Origin: Solimicrobium silvestre
GTDB lineage: Bacteria > Pseudomonadota > Gammaproteobacteria > Burkholderiales > Burkholderiaceae_D
Direction: 5' to 3'
Assembly: GCF_002976435.1 (NCBI RefSeq)
Contig: NZ_PUGF01000017.1
Coordinates: forward strand, 1-64,000
Length of the DNA: 64,000 bases
Of this stretch, positions 26,734 through 36,562 are shown piece by piece. The notes beneath the pieces were generated by a model. That model was not told the DNA's origin. It ran no database searches and saw only the letters and a list, made by a program, of their open reading frames with translations. The position numbers were made by a program, and so were the translations under genes. Positions within the stretch are counted from its first letter, which is position 1; each line of letters starts with the position of its first letter.

Positions 26734-27782
26734 TGATTAAGTTCACGACTGTTTTAAATTTCATTCTATGTGTCTTGGCATTTTCTGCATCAAATGCTCT
26801 GGCTACTAATGTCTGCAAGCTAACGCAAAGTACGTTCCAGATGCCATTCAGTTTGTCTGTCGCACAGGATGCGCCAGTTGGAACACAGATAGGTCCGGAT
26901 ATAGAAACCGGACCACTTCAGCTTTACACCTGTACGGGAAACTATAGTTCACAATCGCTTGGACTTAAACCTATCGGCGGTGTGCTCCATGGCATGATTA
27001 ATGGCCGGCGTGTTTTCAAGACGGGTATTGCAGGTATCGGTTATGCACTGGGCCTGAGATCAATTGGCAACTGTGATGGCAGCAGCGCTTATTTAGATGG
27101 AGTTGAATTTACTTCAGAGAGGCTTGGTCCCTTAAACAGGCTTTTCTGTACTTATCCTGGGTTGATGCCAGTGCAACCGATGCGGGGACAATTTCTGCTT
27201 GCATTTTATAAAATCGGAGCCACGAACGGCGGTAGCCTTGCATCATACGTTGTTGGCGCAAGTGTTATTCGTAATAACCAAAGTTATTGGGAGAATCCGA
27301 ACAGTTCAACGGAATCAAAACTTACCATAAAGGGTTTGGCTGTAACAACCGTAAGCTGTTCTCTCTCGGATATCGTCGTTCCAATGGGTGACACGAATAC
27401 TCAACAGATGTTTAATGGCGTTGGTAGCAGACTCAATCCGGTGCCATTTACAATTCACCTGAATAATTGTAGAGCTGGCCCTAATACATCGGTTAAGTAT
27501 CAATTCGATCCTTTAATGCCTGCATTCGATGCTAAAAACGGTATTCTTGCCCTGAACGCGGGTGGTGCAAGAAGGCTGGCGGCGACAGGCATAGGCATTG
27601 AGATACGAGCCGCAGGCGGCACCGAAGCGGTACAGGCGTTTGGGGTTCCTCATGTGTTTGGGAAAATTACAACAGGGGAAAACTATACTATTCCGCTTAA
27701 TGCCAGATATATACAGACTGCTGCAAAAATAACCGGCGGCATTGCCAATAGCGCGATGACGTTTACTCTTATTTATGATTAA
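26733..27782 (+). CDS. Fimbrial adhesin-like (two-domain type 1 pilus tip) protein
   Basis: A 349-residue exported protein. Signal peptide residues 1-24 (ending SNALA). The N-terminal half (about 25-200) has paired cysteines (C28, C67) like a FimH-type lectin domain. The C-terminal half (about 210-349) is a pilin domain: CSLSDIVVPMG, NNCRAG and the ending beta strand AMTFTLIYD typical of chaperone-usher subunits. It would sit at the tip of a chaperone-usher pilus, but neither chaperone nor usher genes are adjacent, so it is either an orphan served from elsewhere or the survivor of a deleted operon. RBS AGGAG precedes the ATG. Confidence 0.8.
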   Translation: MIKFTTVLNFILCVLAFSASNALATNVCKLTQSTFQMPFSLSVAQDAPVGTQIGPDIETGPLQLYTCTGNYSSQSLGLKPIGGVLHGMINGRRVFKTGIAGIGYALGLRSIGNCDGSSAYLDGVEFTSERLGPLNRLFCTYPGLMPVQPMRGQFLLAFYKIGATNGGSLASYVVGASVIRNNQSYWENPNSSTESKLTIKGLAVTTVSCSLSDIVVPMGDTNTQQMFNGVGSRLNPVPFTIHLNNCRAGPNTSVKYQFDPLMPAFDAKNGILALNAGGARRLAATGIGIEIRAAGGTEAVQAFGVPHVFGKITTGENYTIPLNARYIQTAAKITGGIANSAMTFTLIYD

Positions 27783-27854
27783 GAGGATACCTGCTGCTTA
27801 TCGCTATCTTTTCAAACACGGTAGTGGGTATTTCCCATAACCTTACACATCGTT

Positions 27855-27874
27855 ATTCCCGCGCAAGCGGGAAT
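27855..27874. terminator. Hairpin with CCCGCGCAAGCGGG core
   Basis: ATTCCCGC, loop GCAA, GCGGGAAT form a perfect 8-bp stem. The same core is at 16541-16560 after tRNA-Ser. It lies between convergent genes and may be a REP-like repeat or a terminator. Confidence 0.5.
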
Positions 27875-27928
27875 TCGGTAGCGAGCTGGGAATTTAGCTG
27901 ATACATCGTTTGTCAGTGATTTAATCTT

Positions 27929-30100
27929 TTAAGTTTGTTCAATTTTTTTGGGAGCAGTTAAGTCCAACTGCGACAGTGGCACCGGATGCCCGACTTCATA
28001 GCCTTGCGCGTAATCTACCCCGATTTCGCGCAATTTTTTCAAGATTTCCTTGTCTTCGACGAATTCCGCAATCGTTTCTAACACCATGACATGACCAATG
28101 TTGTTGATCGCGGCGACCATCGCTGCATCGACCGGGTCATTGGCGATGTCTTTTACAAAGCATCCATCGATTTTTAAGAAATTGACCGGGAGATGTTTCA
28201 GATAAGAGAATGACGACATGCCGCTGCCAAAATCATCCAGGGCAAATTTGCAGCCTTTGGATTGCAGGGCAATGATAAAGGCCCGAGCATTTAACAGGTT
28301 GGTGATGGCCGCCGTTTCGGTAATCTCAAAGCAGATGCTGCCGGAGTTGACCCCAGAGGTTTCCAGTTGCTCGAAGATGAAGGGTAGGGCTTTTTCATCA
28401 TTCAAGCTGGCACCAGATAGGTTGATGGAGAAAAGTGACGTTGCGCCAAATTCGAGCTTGGCAATATGTGCGAATGCGGTTCGTACTACCCAGCGATCAA
28501 TTTCGGGCATTAATCCATAGCGCTCTGCGGCAGGAATGAACGCCATTGGCGGAATAATTTGACTCTCGGTATTGATTAGTCTGAGCAGTATTTCAACGTG
28601 TTCATGATAGGGCTGGGTAGTATTGAGCGAAACAATTTTTTGGGCATACAGCACAAAACGATTCTGCGTGATGGCGCTATAAATTTTGGTGTACCAGTCG
28701 ATCTCGCCATGCCGTTTGCTCATTTCGTAATCGTCTTCCATATAGACATGAATGCGATTACGTCCCAGATCCTTGGCGGTATAACAGGCCGAGTCCGCTA
28801 TTCTGAGAATTTCTGCACAACTCAGATTTTCCGGTCCATTTCCGCCAAAGTTGACTAAGCCGATACTTACGCTGATAGGGAAGGTTTTTTCATCCCATAC
28901 AAAATGAAAATCGCCAATAATATTTCTGAGATTTTCCGCAATTTGCAGCGCAAAATATGGTGGGCAAGATTCCAGTAATACACCAAATTCATCACCACCC
29001 AATCGCGCCAAAGTATCGTTGGCGCGTAGGGTTAATCGTAGTAAGCCGGTAATTTGTCGCAATAACTCATCGCCGGAATTATGGCCGCAGGTGTCATTAA
29101 CGATTTTGAACTGATCAAGATCTAAATAAGCAAGCGCGTGTTGATGTCCATGTAAAGAACTGCTTTCGATTGCTTTTTGAAGGCGGCGGTCGAATTCACT
29201 GCGGTTGACTAAGTCGGTCAAGGCGTCGTGCGTGGCTTGGTACGTCATTTCTTCCGAAAGACGACGCGCGTCACTGACGTCATGAAACACCAAAACTACC
29301 CCAATCACTTTATTGTCACGATCTAGCATCGGCGCTGCGGAATCTTCAATGGCGTACATGATTCCGTGCTTGCCGATGAGCGCGCTATGGTTCGACATGC
29401 CGGAAATTTTACCCGTGCGTAGCACTGCTTCGATGGGGGAAGGATTGGGCTCTTGCGTTTCTTCATTGACGATAACTAATACCTTGGATGCGGCTTGCCC
29501 GCAGGCTTCCAATATAGTCCAACCAGTTTTTTCTTCGGCGACCGGATTCAGGTAGGTGACATTGCCATATTCATCGGTCGTAATTACGCCATCGCCGATA
29601 GAATTCAAGGTCACTTCAAGGCGCTGTTTTTCCTGGAATAATTCGGTGGCCCTGACTTCAAGCTCGCGTTTTCCCACTTCTAAATTGGCATAAGCAATGG
29701 CCAGTTGTTCTTCGTTATTTTTTAAGCGCAGCTCAACGTTGTGACGTTCCAGTGCCATTTGAATGGTGGCGTGTAATTCGCGTTCTGAAAATGGTTTTAT
29801 TAAATAGCCGTAGGGCTTGGTTGCCTTGGCGCGTTCCAGTGTTTTTTCTTCGGAATAGGCAGTGAGATAAATCACCGGCACGTTAATTTTTGCCGCGGTG
29901 TCGATCCCGTCGATGTCGCCGGAAATATTAATATCCATCAGCACAATATCGGGCATGATTTCGTTGACGGCTTTCATTGCCTGGTCATGTGAAGCAGCGA
30001 CGCGTGGCACTTCGTAGCCCAAGACAATCAGGCGTCGTTGAAGATCTAGCGCGACAATACTTTCGTCTTCAACAATCAATATTTTTGATGGCATATTCAT
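27929..30100 (-). CDS. REC-PAS-GGDEF-EAL response regulator for cyclic di-GMP
   Basis: A 723-residue response regulator. The receiver domain (5-120) has phosphoacceptor D56 in DIVLMDINIS and ends in KPF. A coiled coil and PAS domain (about 165-285) follow. The GGDEF domain has RLGGDEFGVLLE intact, with the RxxD inhibition site RAND five residues before GG. The EAL domain carries EILLRL in place of EALLR, followed by NLS and DDFGSGMSSFSYLK, so it looks active too. It would both make and break cyclic di-GMP. It lies 233 bp downstream of the histidine kinase, probably with its own promoter. Confidence 0.92.
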   Translation of the reverse strand: MNMPSKILIVEDESIVALDLQRRLIVLGYEVPRVAASHDQAMKAVNEIMPDIVLMDINISGDIDGIDTAAKINVPVIYLTAYSEEKTLERAKATKPYGYLIKPFSERELHATIQMALERHNVELRLKNNEEQLAIAYANLEVGKRELEVRATELFQEKQRLEVTLNSIGDGVITTDEYGNVTYLNPVAEEKTGWTILEACGQAASKVLVIVNEETQEPNPSPIEAVLRTGKISGMSNHSALIGKHGIMYAIEDSAAPMLDRDNKVIGVVLVFHDVSDARRLSEEMTYQATHDALTDLVNRSEFDRRLQKAIESSSLHGHQHALAYLDLDQFKIVNDTCGHNSGDELLRQITGLLRLTLRANDTLARLGGDEFGVLLESCPPYFALQIAENLRNIIGDFHFVWDEKTFPISVSIGLVNFGGNGPENLSCAEILRIADSACYTAKDLGRNRIHVYMEDDYEMSKRHGEIDWYTKIYSAITQNRFVLYAQKIVSLNTTQPYHEHVEILLRLINTESQIIPPMAFIPAAERYGLMPEIDRWVVRTAFAHIAKLEFGATSLFSINLSGASLNDEKALPFIFEQLETSGVNSGSICFEITETAAITNLLNARAFIIALQSKGCKFALDDFGSGMSSFSYLKHLPVNFLKIDGCFVKDIANDPVDAAMVAAINNIGHVMVLETIAEFVEDKEILKKLREIGVDYAQGYEVGHPVPLSQLDLTAPKKIEQT

Positions 30101-30333
30101 ACCTATATTTAGTTGTTAACCAGTTGTGTAGGTCAGATTTCGGCGATCAATATTAGCGTAATATAAAAGCTATTCGTACTGTTAAGTAGTTGTTGATTTA
30201 TAGATAAAACTGACTAGGAAATTGCAATAAAAGCTCTTCCACGTTTAAACACTATAGTTCATATTTTGTAAGATAGAAATTGTGAATCAGAATATGAGCA
30301 AAATTTTCCAACTGACATCTTGGGTTGAGAAAA

Positions 30334-31785
30334 TTACCACAAATCTGACTTGTTATCGCTTTCCTGAGATTCCCATTCGAGTGAAAACCTGGTGGGATCC
30401 CGGCGATTAATGGTTAATGTCCCTTCGAGCTGCTGAGACAATAAAGCGACCAGTCGCAGCCCCAATGTTTCCACGTTATCGACATCCAGCTCGCTCGGTA
30501 TGCCGACGCCGGTATCGCTGATTACCAACAGTATTTTGTTCTTATCATGACGCGTCAACGAGACGGCGATTTCTCCCTGGCGGTTATCCGGAAAAGCATG
30601 TTTTAGCGCGTTAGTGATTAATTCGTTAATTAATAAGCCGCATGGGATAGCAGAGTTGATGGGGAGGAAGACTGATCCTGCATCGATTTTTAACTCGACA
30701 TTTCTCACATCAACGCAGTAAGAAGACACCAACGTGGGTACCAGTGCATTTAAAAATTCGCCAAAGTCGACACTGGCAAAATCATGCGACTGATAAAGCG
30801 TTTGATGTATCAGCGCCATTGACTGGATGCGGTTCTGGCTATCCATTAACATGCTTTTAACGGTGGCATCATTGATCTGCGATGACTGCAAGTTCAGTAA
30901 ACTTTGCACAACCTGTAAGTTGTTTTTAACACGGTGATGTATTTCACCGAGTAGCAAATCTTTTTCTTGTAAGGCGGATTGTATGCGGACAAAGGATTGC
31001 TCCAGTAACTCCGCCGCCAGTTTGCGTTCCGTGATTTCGGTTCGGATATTGGCATTTGAGGTATCCAGTTCGGCCAACCGGTCACGCAGCGTGATGCGCA
31101 TGTAGTCAAAGCTGGCCGCTAGCGCAGTAATTTCGTCGCTGCCGGAAATGGTAATTGCCTGGTCAAAAGTCCCTTTACTGAAGCGTTCGGTGGCCTCTTC
31201 CAATTTGATAATCGGCGCGACAATTCTGCGCTGAAAAATATGCAACAGCCCCAAAATGACGCCCGCCAGCAAGGTGACTGACACCGCCAGCAGGCCATGC
31301 ATCCATTCCTTTTGCGTGTTGATGTAGGCCGCTGCTACGTCATTCATCGCAAGTATGTCGGAGACCATGGAAGACGTTCTGACGTCGAGTTGTTCTTGAA
31401 TGATTTGCAGGTCTTCTTTGCGCGCTAAGTCTTGTTTTGCATTTGAAAGCATACCGAACAGAGCGCCAACTGCTGCATGATTTTCAAGAATTCTGGCCCT
31501 GAGTGACTGTGTTTGCTTATCCAGCGGCGGAATCGACATGAGTATTGGGGTCAGCTCGCTAAATTGTGCCTGCCATTGGCGCGCCGCGCGTTGATACGAC
31601 GGGCTTGATAACTCGGGTAGGAAACCGCGTATCAGGGATATCTTTCGCACCGCCGCATTCAAGTTCAGCGTTGCCTCAGTATGACGTGTATCCATTACCT
31701 GCAAGATGATGATCGTTGCTGCCAGCAAAGTAACGCTGGCAATACTGATGACCGCCGATAGTTTTAAGGTTGGGCTAATTCGCAT
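30334..31785 (-). CDS. Membrane histidine kinase (HisKA_2 type) with HAMP
   Basis: A 483-residue sensor kinase with two membrane helices (about 9-30 and 160-183) enclosing a four-helix-bundle periplasmic sensor, then HAMP (about 185-240). The H box is EIHHRVKNNLQVVQSLLNLQ, the HisKA_2 form, followed by the N box ELITNALKHAF and the G box DTGVGIP. HisKA_2 kinases often pair with response regulators lacking DNA-binding domains. The gene starts 2 bp after the binding-protein gene ends, so they share a transcript. Its likely phosphate acceptor is the REC-PAS-GGDEF-EAL protein downstream. Confidence 0.9.
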   Translation of the reverse strand: MRISPTLKLSAVISIASVTLLAATIIILQVMDTRHTEATLNLNAAVRKISLIRGFLPELSSPSYQRAARQWQAQFSELTPILMSIPPLDKQTQSLRARILENHAAVGALFGMLSNAKQDLARKEDLQIIQEQLDVRTSSMVSDILAMNDVAAAYINTQKEWMHGLLAVSVTLLAGVILGLLHIFQRRIVAPIIKLEEATERFSKGTFDQAITISGSDEITALAASFDYMRITLRDRLAELDTSNANIRTEITERKLAAELLEQSFVRIQSALQEKDLLLGEIHHRVKNNLQVVQSLLNLQSSQINDATVKSMLMDSQNRIQSMALIHQTLYQSHDFASVDFGEFLNALVPTLVSSYCVDVRNVELKIDAGSVFLPINSAIPCGLLINELITNALKHAFPDNRQGEIAVSLTRHDKNKILLVISDTGVGIPSELDVDNVETLGLRLVALLSQQLEGTLTINRRDPTRFSLEWESQESDNKSDLW

Positions 31786-31787
31786 TG

Positions 31788-32792
31788 TTATTTTGAAATA
31801 GTGACTTCAGTCGGTTTAATCGCGCGCAAGGGTTCCGTTTCGAACGCATCCAAAATATCGGGGAAGGGGCCATTTGGCACTAATCCACGCCGGAAAAACC
31901 AGTGCACCTGATTTTCTGTCGCTATTAACAGCGATTGTTTGAGCGTTAATTCATAGGTCAATGGTTCTCCATGGCCGCGTAGCACGCTGGTGTCGACCCC
32001 CGACGCGCTGGCAATGATGTTGTAGGCTTCGTTTGAGTGTTCTTTGGTAAAAATTTCCGCCTTATAGAGCGCCCGTAGAAACCGGTCGATTTCTTTACGG
32101 TGGTGCGCCGCATAATCTGGACGGACAATGATGTTGATCGTTTGTGCATAAGCCTCATTACGCAAAAATGTCACCCCATTGTCACCGAGTTGGTTTTGCA
32201 TGTTGGTCATATGCGGCACCCAGACTGACGCGGCATCGATCTTTCCGGAAACCAGTTCAGCAACTAACTCCGTAGGCAAGCCAGGCACCATCGTGATTGA
32301 GTCCAGCGGGATATTGTGGAACGCTAAAAAGGTTTCCAAATCGTATTGTGTGTTGGTGCCAAACACGAACCCGATCCGCTTGCCCTTCAGGTCTTCCGGT
32401 GTGAGAACTCCATGATCTTTACGCGCAACAATGCCCGAACTCCAGCGGGAAGAAAAAATAGTTGCTATAAATTTGGGATGCTTTCCCTCTGCCAATGCCA
32501 TGGCGACCGGTGTTTCTGCCGTAGTGGCGAAATCGGCCTCACCTGACAGCACACGTGCAATTGCTTCTGGCCCGACTTGCATGGTTTTATAGGTGACAGT
32601 CAGGCCTTCGTCAGTAAAATATCCTTTTGCTTGAGCAATATGTATTAACCCGGAATGCGGCGTTTGAAAACGTAAAATGACAATAGGGAGAGGCGATGGG
32701 GGCGGCTGCCAAAAATGGGAATAATGAATAAAGATGCCGGTGATGAGGGCAACTGCGACTACGGCTGCCAGCAACAAGCTTTTGTTAAACAT
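31788..32792 (-). CDS. Membrane-anchored NMT1/SsuA-type substrate-binding protein
   Basis: A 334-residue type II periplasmic binding protein of the nitrate/sulfonate/thiamine-precursor class. The N-terminal hydrophobic helix (residues 6-24) has no lipobox and probably stays as an anchor. Domain features include LPIVILRFQTPHSGLIHIAQAKGYFTDEGL, GEADFATTAETPVAMALAEGK and LKGKRIGFVFGTNTQYDLE. No permease or ATPase gene accompanies it. Its tight coupling to a histidine kinase points to a ligand-sensing role, not transport; the ligand is unknown. Confidence 0.88.
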   Translation of the reverse strand: MFNKSLLLAAVVAVALITGIFIHYSHFWQPPPSPLPIVILRFQTPHSGLIHIAQAKGYFTDEGLTVTYKTMQVGPEAIARVLSGEADFATTAETPVAMALAEGKHPKFIATIFSSRWSSGIVARKDHGVLTPEDLKGKRIGFVFGTNTQYDLETFLAFHNIPLDSITMVPGLPTELVAELVSGKIDAASVWVPHMTNMQNQLGDNGVTFLRNEAYAQTINIIVRPDYAAHHRKEIDRFLRALYKAEIFTKEHSNEAYNIIASASGVDTSVLRGHGEPLTYELTLKQSLLIATENQVHWFFRRGLVPNGPFPDILDAFETEPLRAIKPTEVTISK

Positions 32793-33292
32793 TGCTTTAT
32801 TCCTTCATCGTCTAATAAACCGTGGTAACGGATCTAACATCGGTGTCAGGGGTTGTCGCACTGGTGGATTGATTACTTAATCAGTTTTTGCAAACATCGC
32901 GATATCAATAGCTTTGCTTTGTAAGCCAATTTTCACCATGATTTTATTGACGATGTTGCCGACAATCTTCTTTTTAGACTATTTTTCGACTTGTGAATAG
33001 GCATTAAATAGTGTGTTTGGCAGGTTTTTGTGCATCACACCATTGAAAACGCTGCTTTTTGATATAAAGCAGCGTTACATATTTCGTATTGAGAATAGTT
33101 GTATTTTTAGAATACCGTAGTATTAAATTTGAAAAATGGCGATATAGGCAATATTTGTGTTGAACTAAGAGCCATTAAATAGGTTGAAAAATACAAAAAA
33201 TATGGGGGAGTCGGTGAAATGGTCGCGAAAGGTGCGTGGCAAGATTGATTTACCCCAAATTCATACTGTGATGAATCTGGGGAGCGGTCGTA
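32793..33292. other. Intergenic region between the signalling set and efflux genes
   Basis: No gene is seen. It is AT-rich and includes the hairpin at 33253-33282 after the efflux operon and presumably the promoter of the binding-protein gene near 32800-32900. Confidence 0.4.
33253..33282. terminator. Hairpin after the efflux operon
   Basis: CCCCAAATTCAT and ATGAATCTGGGG form a stem of about 12 bp with one mismatch. It lies just past the stop of the RND gene on the minus strand, but it lacks a T run. Confidence 0.45.
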
Positions 33293-36200
33293 TTAAATCG
33301 GTGTTTCTGTACGATTGAGCAGGTTAATTTTTTCCTGTTTGTCGACAAACGGAGTACGTTTCGAAAACAGTTGAATTAACACCGGCAACACAAGCAATAT
33401 TAATACCGGTGCCAGCAAGATTCCGCCAACCACCACCAATGCCAACGGTTTTTGAACCTGAGAGCCAATACCGGTTGCAAACGCTGCTGGCAGCAAGCCG
33501 GCGCAGGCGGCGCTACAGGTCATCATTACTGGTCGCAAGCGCGTTTGACACGACTGTACGATGGCATGTGCCCGTTCCGTTCCGGATTCAATCAGCTGGT
33601 TATAGTAAGACAACACGATGATGCCTTCCATCACCGAGATGCCGAATAAGCCGATAAAGCCGATTGCTGCCGATACACTAAACGGCGTCCCCGTGACATA
33701 CAGCGCGAAGATGCCGCCAATGAGTGCCATTGGCATGACGCTGGCCGCAAGCAAGGTATCAGTGATGGAGTTGAAGTTAAAGTACAGCAGCAACATGATC
33801 AGGGCGAGGCTGAGCGGCACCACGATTTTTAAGCGAGCCATGGCATCTTCCAACTGCCCAAATTCGCCGACCCATTCCATCCGGTAACCGCCGGGTAATT
33901 TAACCTGCTCTGCTACCTTGCGTTGCGCCTCTTGTACTGCGCCGCCCAAATCACGTCCACGCACGCTGAATTTGATCGGGATGTAGCGTTCCTGACCTTC
34001 GCGATAAATGAATGACGCGCCGGATACCAGATTGACACTGGCCACATCGGACAAGGGAATCTGCACGACGCCGCTGCCATTGGGGTTTTGTGCGCCAATG
34101 GTGATTCTGCCGATGGAATCCAGGTTTTGCCGGTATTGGGACGCCAGACGCACGACGATAGGGAAGTTGCGGTCGCTCCCTTCCTCATACAGATTTCCTG
34201 CCGCCTGGCCACCAATCGCCGCTTGCACGGTGGCATTGATGTCACCGGGTTGCAATCCATAACGTGCGGCACGTACCCGGTCAATGTCGATTTTCACCGT
34301 GGGTTGACCCAGCGCATTGAATACCGACAAATCGGCAATGCCCGGCACGGTCGCCATGACTGCCTTGATCTGCGCGGCACTTTTTTCTAGCGCAGCTAAA
34401 TCATTGCCATACAGTTTGACCGAGTTTTGACCTTTTACGCCTGAAGCGGCTTCTTCTACATTGTCTTCAATGTATTGAGAAAAGTTGAACTCAACACCCG
34501 GAAATTTTTCTTGAAGTTTGGCGCTCATGTCTTCTGTTAATTTTTCCTTAGTGATGCCCTTCGGCCAACTGCTGGATGGCTTCATCGGTACAAAAAATTC
34601 GGCATTAAAAAAACCACTGGCATCGGTGCCGTCATCGGGACGTCCATTTTGAGAAACAATCGAATCCACTTCCGGATAGCTTTTTATAAGCAGACGCATT
34701 TGATTTACATAGGCATTACCTTCTTCCAGTGAAATCGAATCCGGCATGGATGCACGTATCCACAAATTGCCTTCTTCCAGTTTTGGTAAAAACTCCAGCC
34801 CAAGTGTGTGTACAGCGATGACCGCAATCAGTCCTAATACGGCCATTCCGCTGAGTATCAAGGCGCGGTTAACAATGGCAAATTCCATCACCGGAGTATA
34901 GATGCGGCGCATCCAGCGCACTAAAAAAGTTTCTGTTTCGTCGACATGTTCTGGTAACAGCAATGCACAAAGCGCAGGCGACACGGTGAAGGTTGCAATC
35001 AAGCCACCGACAATGGCGTAGGCATACGTCTTTGCCATCGGCCCGAAGATATGACCTTCAACGCCGCTCAGTGTAAACAACGGCAGAAAGCCGGCGATGA
35101 TGATGGCGGCCGAAAAGAAGATCGGGCGATTTACTTCAGCCGCAGCGTGTGCAATGGTTAAAAATTTGCCGCGCAGTGAGGTGTCTGACCGGGTGTAATG
35201 CTGCATGGGCGAGCCCAAACTGCGTTGCGCCTGACTCTCGGCCAGATGCCGGAACACGTTTTCCACCATGATGACGGTGGCATCGACAATTAACCCGAAA
35301 TCAATCGCGCCAACTGACAGCAGGTTGGCGGATTCGCCGCGCATCGTCATAATGCCGATGGCGAAAAACAAGGCGAACGGAATCGTCGCACTGACAATCA
35401 CCGCGCTACGTAGGTTGCCGAGAAATATCCATTGCACCAAAAATATCAACGCAATGCCAACTACCAGATTTTCCAATACGGTGTGGGTGGTAATGGCGAT
35501 GAGTTCGCTGCGATCGTATATTTTTTCGATATGCACGCCGGGCGGCAAAATACCGGAATGATTGATTTTGTCGACTTCCTGTTCAACCCGCAGAATGGTC
35601 GGCGTGCTTTGTTCACCGCGCCGCATCAAGACGATTCCCTGCACGATATCGTTATCCGCGTTATTGCCAGCGATCCCCAGGCGCGGCACATTGCCTACGC
35701 TGACGGTCGCAATATCGCTGATGAGTACGGGTGTCCCCGCCAGTGAAGCCACCATCGTATTCCGGATATTGTCGAGCGAATGGATCATGCCCACGCCACG
35801 TACCACGGCGGCCTGTGCACCGAAATTCACCGTCTGACCGCCAACGTTAATGTTGCTGTTGTTGAGTACCTGTAAGACTTGCGGCACGGTTAGTCCGTAA
35901 CGCATCAGTTTAGCCATGTCGATGGACACTTCGTAGTCTTTGGTCTTTCCGCCCCAGCCATTCACATCGACCACACCAGGGACAGCCTTAAACCTGCGCT
36001 CCAGCATCCAGTCTTCAATTGTCTTCAAATCCATTACTGAATAGCCCGGTGGGCCGACGACCCGATAGCGGAAAATTTCGCCGGTTGGGCTGGTTGGCGA
36101 AATTTGTGGCGCCGCGCCGTTCGGCAACGGTGCCAATTGTGAAAGACGGTTAATGACTTGCTGTTCGGCTTCCTGATAGCTGTAGTCATAGGTAAATTGA

Positions 36201-36481
36201 ACCTTGACATCGGACAGGCCAAATAAGGAGATAGTCCGCACTGTTGTAACGTGTGGAATGCCGGCCAGTTGCACTTCAATCGGGATGGTTACATAGCGCT
36301 CAATCTCTTCGGCAGATTGGCCGGTACTTTGGGTAATAATGTCGACCAATGGCGGAACCGGATCGGGGTAGGCTTCAATGTTGAGTTTGATAAAGCCGAC
36401 GGTGCCCAAAGCGAACAGGGCAACCAGTAGAATCACCACCAGCAGGCGCTGTTTGAGTGAGAAGGCAACAATGCTATTCAT
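33293..36481 (-). CDS. Heavy-metal efflux RND pump (CzcA/CusA family)
   Basis: A 1062-residue inner-membrane proton-driven antiporter with 12 helices and two large periplasmic loops. The proton relay of TM4 reads DFGLIVDATVIMVEN, giving D394, D400 and E407, as in CzcA-type (Zn/Co/Ni) pumps and unlike the copper/silver CusA pattern. It belongs to the tripartite set with the following two genes upstream on the minus strand. The metal cannot be fixed from sequence alone. The first 12 residues are almost the same as those of the outer-membrane factor (see findings). Confidence 0.93.
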   Translation of the reverse strand: MNSIVAFSLKQRLLVVILLVALFALGTVGFIKLNIEAYPDPVPPLVDIITQSTGQSAEEIERYVTIPIEVQLAGIPHVTTVRTISLFGLSDVKVQFTYDYSYQEAEQQVINRLSQLAPLPNGAAPQISPTSPTGEIFRYRVVGPPGYSVMDLKTIEDWMLERRFKAVPGVVDVNGWGGKTKDYEVSIDMAKLMRYGLTVPQVLQVLNNSNINVGGQTVNFGAQAAVVRGVGMIHSLDNIRNTMVASLAGTPVLISDIATVSVGNVPRLGIAGNNADNDIVQGIVLMRRGEQSTPTILRVEQEVDKINHSGILPPGVHIEKIYDRSELIAITTHTVLENLVVGIALIFLVQWIFLGNLRSAVIVSATIPFALFFAIGIMTMRGESANLLSVGAIDFGLIVDATVIMVENVFRHLAESQAQRSLGSPMQHYTRSDTSLRGKFLTIAHAAAEVNRPIFFSAAIIIAGFLPLFTLSGVEGHIFGPMAKTYAYAIVGGLIATFTVSPALCALLLPEHVDETETFLVRWMRRIYTPVMEFAIVNRALILSGMAVLGLIAVIAVHTLGLEFLPKLEEGNLWIRASMPDSISLEEGNAYVNQMRLLIKSYPEVDSIVSQNGRPDDGTDASGFFNAEFFVPMKPSSSWPKGITKEKLTEDMSAKLQEKFPGVEFNFSQYIEDNVEEAASGVKGQNSVKLYGNDLAALEKSAAQIKAVMATVPGIADLSVFNALGQPTVKIDIDRVRAARYGLQPGDINATVQAAIGGQAAGNLYEEGSDRNFPIVVRLASQYRQNLDSIGRITIGAQNPNGSGVVQIPLSDVASVNLVSGASFIYREGQERYIPIKFSVRGRDLGGAVQEAQRKVAEQVKLPGGYRMEWVGEFGQLEDAMARLKIVVPLSLALIMLLLYFNFNSITDTLLAASVMPMALIGGIFALYVTGTPFSVSAAIGFIGLFGISVMEGIIVLSYYNQLIESGTERAHAIVQSCQTRLRPVMMTCSAACAGLLPAAFATGIGSQVQKPLALVVVGGILLAPVLILLVLPVLIQLFSKRTPFVDKQEKINLLNRTETPI

Positions 36482-36562
36482 GCTTGGTTTTCTTGAAAGT
36501 GTGATTGATTTAAATTGGGAAAATAAAAATTAGGTGATGTGTGCCGCATTGCCATCGTTAGA

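Noticed and set aside
33293-36481. Multidrug (AcrB-type) pump
   Set aside because: The DFG..VD...EN relay in TM4 and the partner arrangement fit heavy-metal RND pumps, and AcrB-type DD motifs are absent.
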